From assembly GCA_034509425.1 (NCBI GenBank), contig JAVTVJ010000121.1, positions 744,001-808,000 of the forward strand: a stretch of 64,000 nucleotides of DNA. The letters run 5' to 3'. Both the position numbers and the translations under genes were made by a program. Each line of letters begins with the position of its first letter. The first letter of the stretch is position 1. Origin of the DNA: Eopsaltria australis (lineage: Eukaryota; Chordata; Aves; Passeriformes; Petroicidae). Below are positions 53,596 through 64,000 of the stretch, piece by piece. The notes below the pieces were generated by a model. It saw only the letters and a program-made list of their open reading frames with translations. It had not been told where the DNA came from and searched no databases.

Positions 53596-54155
53596 TTCAT
53601 CAACCCTGTCAAATCACTTTTGAAAATGGAATTCAGGCTTCTAAAACAGTAAGTACTTTTGAAAGAAGTTTTACCAAAAGAAAGATCCCATGTCTTACTG
53701 TGTATCCATAAAGTGCCTGGCAGTATTATGGCTCTATATGAAATATTTTTAGATTAACCACATTTTCTACTATTTTAATATTCTTTTGTTTGAGAGAGAG
53801 CGAGCAAGAAGGACAAAAAGGCTCAACCTACTGAAATAGAGAGAAAACAACATCTTCCTACGCCCTCCACTAGGTAAGGAAAGAGCAACTTAAAAAAAAG
53901 GAACCTTTAAAAACAGTATTTTAATGAGCTCCAGCAGCTCTCTATTAAAAAAAAAGAAAAAAAGAGGGAAAAGATCATGTTCTGTCTCTAACATTGATAA
54001 ACAGTATCTATCACTTTAAAATAGGGGGTTATGCCTGGATTAAATCTCAGTGCTCAAAATCTTTTTGCATTAATTTTACCTAATATAAAACATTGACATG
54101 AGAACTAAAATATCAAGTATGTCATGAATATTAATGGATAAAATAACTACATAGA

Positions 54156-54161
54156 TTTATT
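54156..54161 (-). terminator. RFX7: Proximal polyadenylation signal AATAAA
   Basis: AATAAA on the minus strand about 650 nt after the RFX7 stop. It could give a short-UTR transcript. Confidence 0.35.
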
Positions 54162-54534
54162 TCTCTTAAATAAAAAAATTTAGTGCATCTTTTTCCTTGA
54201 TCATTCCTGTTAGCTTTTCCCATCTCTGTGTCTTACTGGAGATGCCAATGGCATCAGTGCTACAGAGATTTCCCGAAGTTCACCATCGAGCAGTGCTCCA
54301 GACAGCTACACAATGATCAGGCATCTGCATGCCACCTGCTCCACTTGTATCCACTCCGCACCACCTACCTGCAGGCACCCTGCATTTCAAACCTGGATGA
54401 CAAAGGTCAGTAAAGATCACCTAATAAGAAAAAACAACCAATACAAAGTATGGAAAGCCTACTAACGAGATTGAATTAAAACCCTCCCAAAGCATCAACC
54501 ATAGCTGTCATCACTGTCTGCCATTAACCACTTC

Positions 54535-54540
54535 TTTATT
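54535..54540 (-). terminator. RFX7: Most proximal polyadenylation signal AATAAA
   Basis: AATAAA on the minus strand about 270 nt after the RFX7 stop codon. Use is unproven. Confidence 0.35.
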
Positions 54541-54810
54541 TGCTAAAACAAGAAATGTTGAATGGGAAACACTCCAAAATTCAGATTTTAATACTGGCTC
54601 TTTGATAGCCCATCACCTTCAGAGATTTGTTTAAAATTGGTAAGACTGCCTTTTCCTTACTGAAGAATGAGCAACAGGTACAGCAAACTTTTTTTTAAAA
54701 TGCCACAATACATAGCAAGTGTTTCTGCTGCGGGAGGCACTTCCATTAAGACAAATACAATACGTCTGTCTTTTAGATACAGTGTGCTACATACATATTA
54801 TAAAACAAGA

Positions 54811-62506
<7,696 letters not shown>

Positions 62507-64000
62507 TCTAAATTGTCTGCTTGTTAGCTGGGGGATAGGAGAGAAGAGCAGTAATTCCTCTGATAACCCTCATAAGCTTTAAAAGCACACTCAACACAGA
62601 ACTAAGAATTCCGGTCATTAGCATGATCTCACAGCCAGCCAGAACCAAAAGTCTATCAATGGCTGCATTCTTGGCCAGGTCACTGGGCTTCTCCATCTAT
62701 ACAGAGATGCTGGGTATGATGAAGTTCATTTGATGACTTAGAACAAGCACTAAACCATGCCAGGCTGTTTCAATTAGCAACTCAATATTCAAATCATTAA
62801 CATAAATTTGGACTAAACTCTCTTTCTAAAACAAGATGGGAGAATAAATAGAAAAAGAAAAAAAGTTAATCACTATTAAAAAATGCATTCTCGAATTTAG
62901 GTTCTACTTTGTTTCCTTCTCCTGAAGGACTTCCTTAAACTGAAGTTTCCCAGGACAAGATAAAGTGCCTGATGAGTGCATTTCTTCCTAAGATTTCACA
63001 CCATTTTTGAGGCACTCTCTCCTCATTCATGATAATTTTTCTGTAAAAACATAGACATAAAGACCCAGACTTTTTCTTACACTGATCTCATCAAATCGAT
63101 ACACAAAAATATGCTCCTTTATTACTTGTACTCACTTGTTTATAGGTCTAAAAATCAAATCAGCCTTTTTTTTCTCTCCACAGCATTACTCTGGGAGTTC
63201 ACACACAGTGTCTTTTCTCCACAACACACAAATTCTTTCCAGGACCACTAATTTTTCACATTCTGTAAATATGCCTGTATTCTTTCCTAGGCCATAGAGT
63301 CTGCAATTGTTTGCATTAAACTGGATGGGGCATAATTACAGTAGAAGAAATCTAAGGAGCCTGGGAATTAAGGTAGGTGTGAGACAAGGTCACATTTTAA
63401 TCATTCTGAATTAGAAACATTGGAAATAGAACTCAAAGAGATCCCCTGAGTCAAGCTAAAATTACATTGCATTATTTCTTCCTTAACACTTCTCTAACTC
63501 TATCCAGGACATGAGTACTAAGTTTTGGATTTCACTGCTGGATAATCCAACGTTGTATTTTATGAAACAGTTTAACTGACACATAACTTCTCCATTTACT
63601 ACAACATGGAAGGTTTTTTCCTCAATGGAAGACAAGCAATTCTGGGCTACCTGCTAGCATTTAATTCTGTAAGTGCATGCTTCAAGTGAGACCTGGCAAA
63701 GGCCAGTATCACAGCACATCCGTATCGTTACTTCTTTTGAGTGGTTTTTAATTAGAGCCTATGAGTACCTCAATGCCTTTTTAGCTTTTTCATGCTCTCC
63801 CTCCCCTGCTTACTGCAGTGGCTTTGCCTACCCAGCATGTCAGGATGCAGCGAGAGCCAGCCCTGGGGAATGCAGCAGGTAAGACATTACTTCACCATGG
63901 CTTCTAAGGGTTCTCATGGGAAGGTGTAATTCTCAGCTCAGAAAAAAAAAATTGTTGCCAATGAAAAAACTGGGCTGAAAATCACTAACAGTTTTGGTTC
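62507..64000 (-). other. RFX7: RFX7 intron upstream of the YCYSGL exon, partial
   Basis: AT-rich sequence. The exon for the core of the DNA-binding domain (LGTRG..SK) and a U12-type donor (ATATCCTT or GTATCCTT) were looked for on the minus strand and not found, so they lie beyond 64,000. A 62-codon open frame at 62508-62696 ends just before the branch site but matches nothing I know and is probably chance. Confidence 0.7.

Larger units (their letters stand above)
50781..54810 (-). other. RFX7: RFX7 3' UTR (about 4 kb)
   Basis: Runs from the RFX7 stop codon (54811-54813) to the last good polyadenylation signal near 50,805. Mammalian RFX7 also has a multi-kilobase 3' UTR. Mostly AT-rich, but it contains a GC-richer stretch with a CR1 scrap and a hairpin (about 52,340-52,640), an A24 tract (U24 in the transcript) at 53,572-53,595 and a GC-richer patch at about 54,225-54,415. 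The 3' limit is inferred from the signal. Confidence 0.7.

Noticed and set aside
62508..62696. 62-codon minus-strand frame just upstream of the RFX7 YCYSGL exon
   Set aside because: Not recognisable as RFX7 or any family. It lies in the intron and ends before the branch site; no splice model includes it.

Overview
The window looks like nuclear DNA from a vertebrate, most likely a bird. It is AT-rich with large introns, one CpG island, and few interspersed repeats. The recognisable repeats are CR1-type LINE remnants, including the (GATTCTGT)n 3' tail typical of avian CR1. The gene order RFX7-NEDD4, both on the minus strand, matches the human 15q21.3 neighbourhood. The species cannot be fixed from this sequence alone.

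Layout: (1) 1-41,239, minus strand: the 5' three quarters of NEDD4, a HECT E3 ubiquitin ligase. Eighteen coding exons of the C2-containing form can be placed with consistent splice sites and phases. They run from an ATG in the CpG island at 41,239 to an exon at 1,047-1,112 and encode 538 residues: the C2 domain, four WW domains and the linker into HECT. The HECT catalytic exons lie beyond base 1. A second, 504-codon first exon (21,717-23,228) sits inside the 18-kb intron 5. It encodes the serine-rich N-terminus of the long NEDD4 isoform, which joins exon 6 and so skips the first part of C2. (2) About 40,830-41,560: CpG island and NEDD4 promoter, with GC boxes and two GCCAATCGG (CCAAT) boxes. 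(3) About 41,600-50,780: intergenic, with two CR1 remnants and no supportable gene. (4) 50,780-62,489, minus strand: the 3' part of RFX7, a winged-helix RFX transcription factor. It comprises the last DNA-binding-domain exon, two middle exons, a 3.3-kb terminal coding exon and a roughly 4-kb 3' UTR with several polyadenylation signals. The RFX7 promoter, N-terminus and most of the DNA-binding domain lie beyond 64,000.

The two genes are head-to-tail neighbours with unrelated functions, and nothing here suggests an operon-like or novel multi-gene system. The observations most worth checking are an apparent U12-type (AC-ending) acceptor in RFX7, an out-of-frame upstream ATG overlapping the long-isoform NEDD4 start, a period-10 SDxGS repeat in that isoform, a small in-frame cassette exon carrying RRGSLQ, a Pro-Thr repeat with a G-rich template strand in RFX7, and a perfect 12-bp inverted repeat in the RFX7 3' UTR.
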